From: Nocardia brasiliensis NBRC 14402
GTDB taxonomy: Bacteria > Actinomycetota > Actinomycetes > Mycobacteriales > Mycobacteriaceae
Assembly (NCBI RefSeq): GCF_000308475.2
Contig: NZ_BAFT02000046.1
Span: 1-41,081, forward strand
Reading direction: 5' to 3'
Length of the DNA: 41,081 nt
Shown: in pieces, positions 40,906 through 41,081 of the stretch
Numbering within the stretch: the first letter of the stretch is position 1
Layout: each line of letters begins with the position of its first letter
Notes under the pieces: model-generated
What the model was told of the DNA's origin: nothing
What the model saw: only the letters and a program-made list of their open reading frames with translations
Databases searched by the model: none
Made by a program: the position numbers and the translations under genes

Positions 40906-41081
40906 ATGACCGACCTTGTGCTCGCGATCGATCTCGGTAAGACCGGCTGCCGCGCCTCGCTGCGCCGCGACGGCCACGAGATCGGCGCCGCCACCGGATC
41001 CGGCACGCCGGGCCTGGCCAATGCCGGCGGCGTCGCGGCCGCGGAGCAGTCGATCCGCGCGGTCGTGGCCCGGATCACGCC
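40906..41081 (+). CDS. BadF/BadG/NAGK-type sugar kinase or ATPase, truncated by the window end
   Basis: Only the first 58 codons are present. MTDLVLAIDLGKTGCRASLRRDG gives the phosphate-1 loop of the ASKHA (actin-like ATPase) fold as found in BadF/BadG and N-acetylglucosamine kinases. ATGs at 40894 and 40897 are in frame too, so the start may lie 9-12 bases earlier. No ribosome site decides between them. The substrate cannot be judged from this part. Confidence 0.65.
   Translation, partial: MTDLVLAIDLGKTGCRASLRRDGHEIGAATGSGTPGLANAGGVAAAEQSIRAVVARIT

Overview
The window is chromosomal DNA from a high-GC actinomycete, most likely a Nocardia or a close mycolic-acid relative. Pointers are the very high GC content, frequent GTG/TTG starts, a small Rpf-type muralytic protein, an Acg-family protein beside a DosR/DevR-like regulator, an RsbW-SigF pair, and a four-gene cluster in the same order as Mycobacterium tuberculosis Rv2860c-Rv2857c. 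No rRNA, tRNA, CRISPR array, insertion sequence or prophage gene was seen, so this looks like ordinary chromosome with lineage-specific genes interspersed.

Layout. 1-1201: end of a Gly-rich protein and an Ala/Pro-repeat secreted protein, closed by strong hairpins. 1214-5477 (minus): glnA4-like, PuuD-like amidotransferase, aldehyde dehydrogenase and SDR, a probable gamma-glutamylation route for an amine. 5571-7330: Acg-family flavoprotein behind DosR-like half-sites, tail-to-tail with a DosR-like regulator. 7413-10969 (minus): an uncharacterised pair, a P-loop ATPase and a membrane-anchored periplasmic-binding-like protein (frameshifted). 11111-13706: two different lipases. 13935-15299: a frameshifted PucR-type regulator and, opposite it, a 34-residue amphipathic peptide gene. 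15570-18643: molybdate operon with its own HTH-Mop regulator, a dyad operator and an apparently leaderless start. 18782-19645: Rpn-like protein. 19749-22668: thiolase, phosphotransferase and SDR with overlapping start and stop codons. 22761-25282: FMN split-barrel protein and an MFS transporter with a large extra domain. 25598-26762: Rpf-like protein with a long structured leader, and a hotdog thioesterase. 27012-32452: secreted beta-propeller, exported GH65 enzyme with a C-terminal discoidin-like domain, BCCT transporter. 32456-35994: two-component system divergent from a Tat-exported multicopper oxidase (frameshifted). 35998-39780: NYN protein, SigF and its anti-sigma factor, oligopeptide-type binding lipoprotein. 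40252-end: glycine-zipper secreted protein and the start of a BadF/NAGK-type kinase.

Three otherwise well-conserved genes each carry one single-base indel in C-rich sequence (near 8308, 14910 and 34604). This looks more like residual sequencing error than three pseudogenes, but only re-reading the DNA can decide. The least explained elements are the ATPase/binding-protein pair, the hidden amphipathic peptide, the structured rpf leader and the extra domain of the MFS protein.
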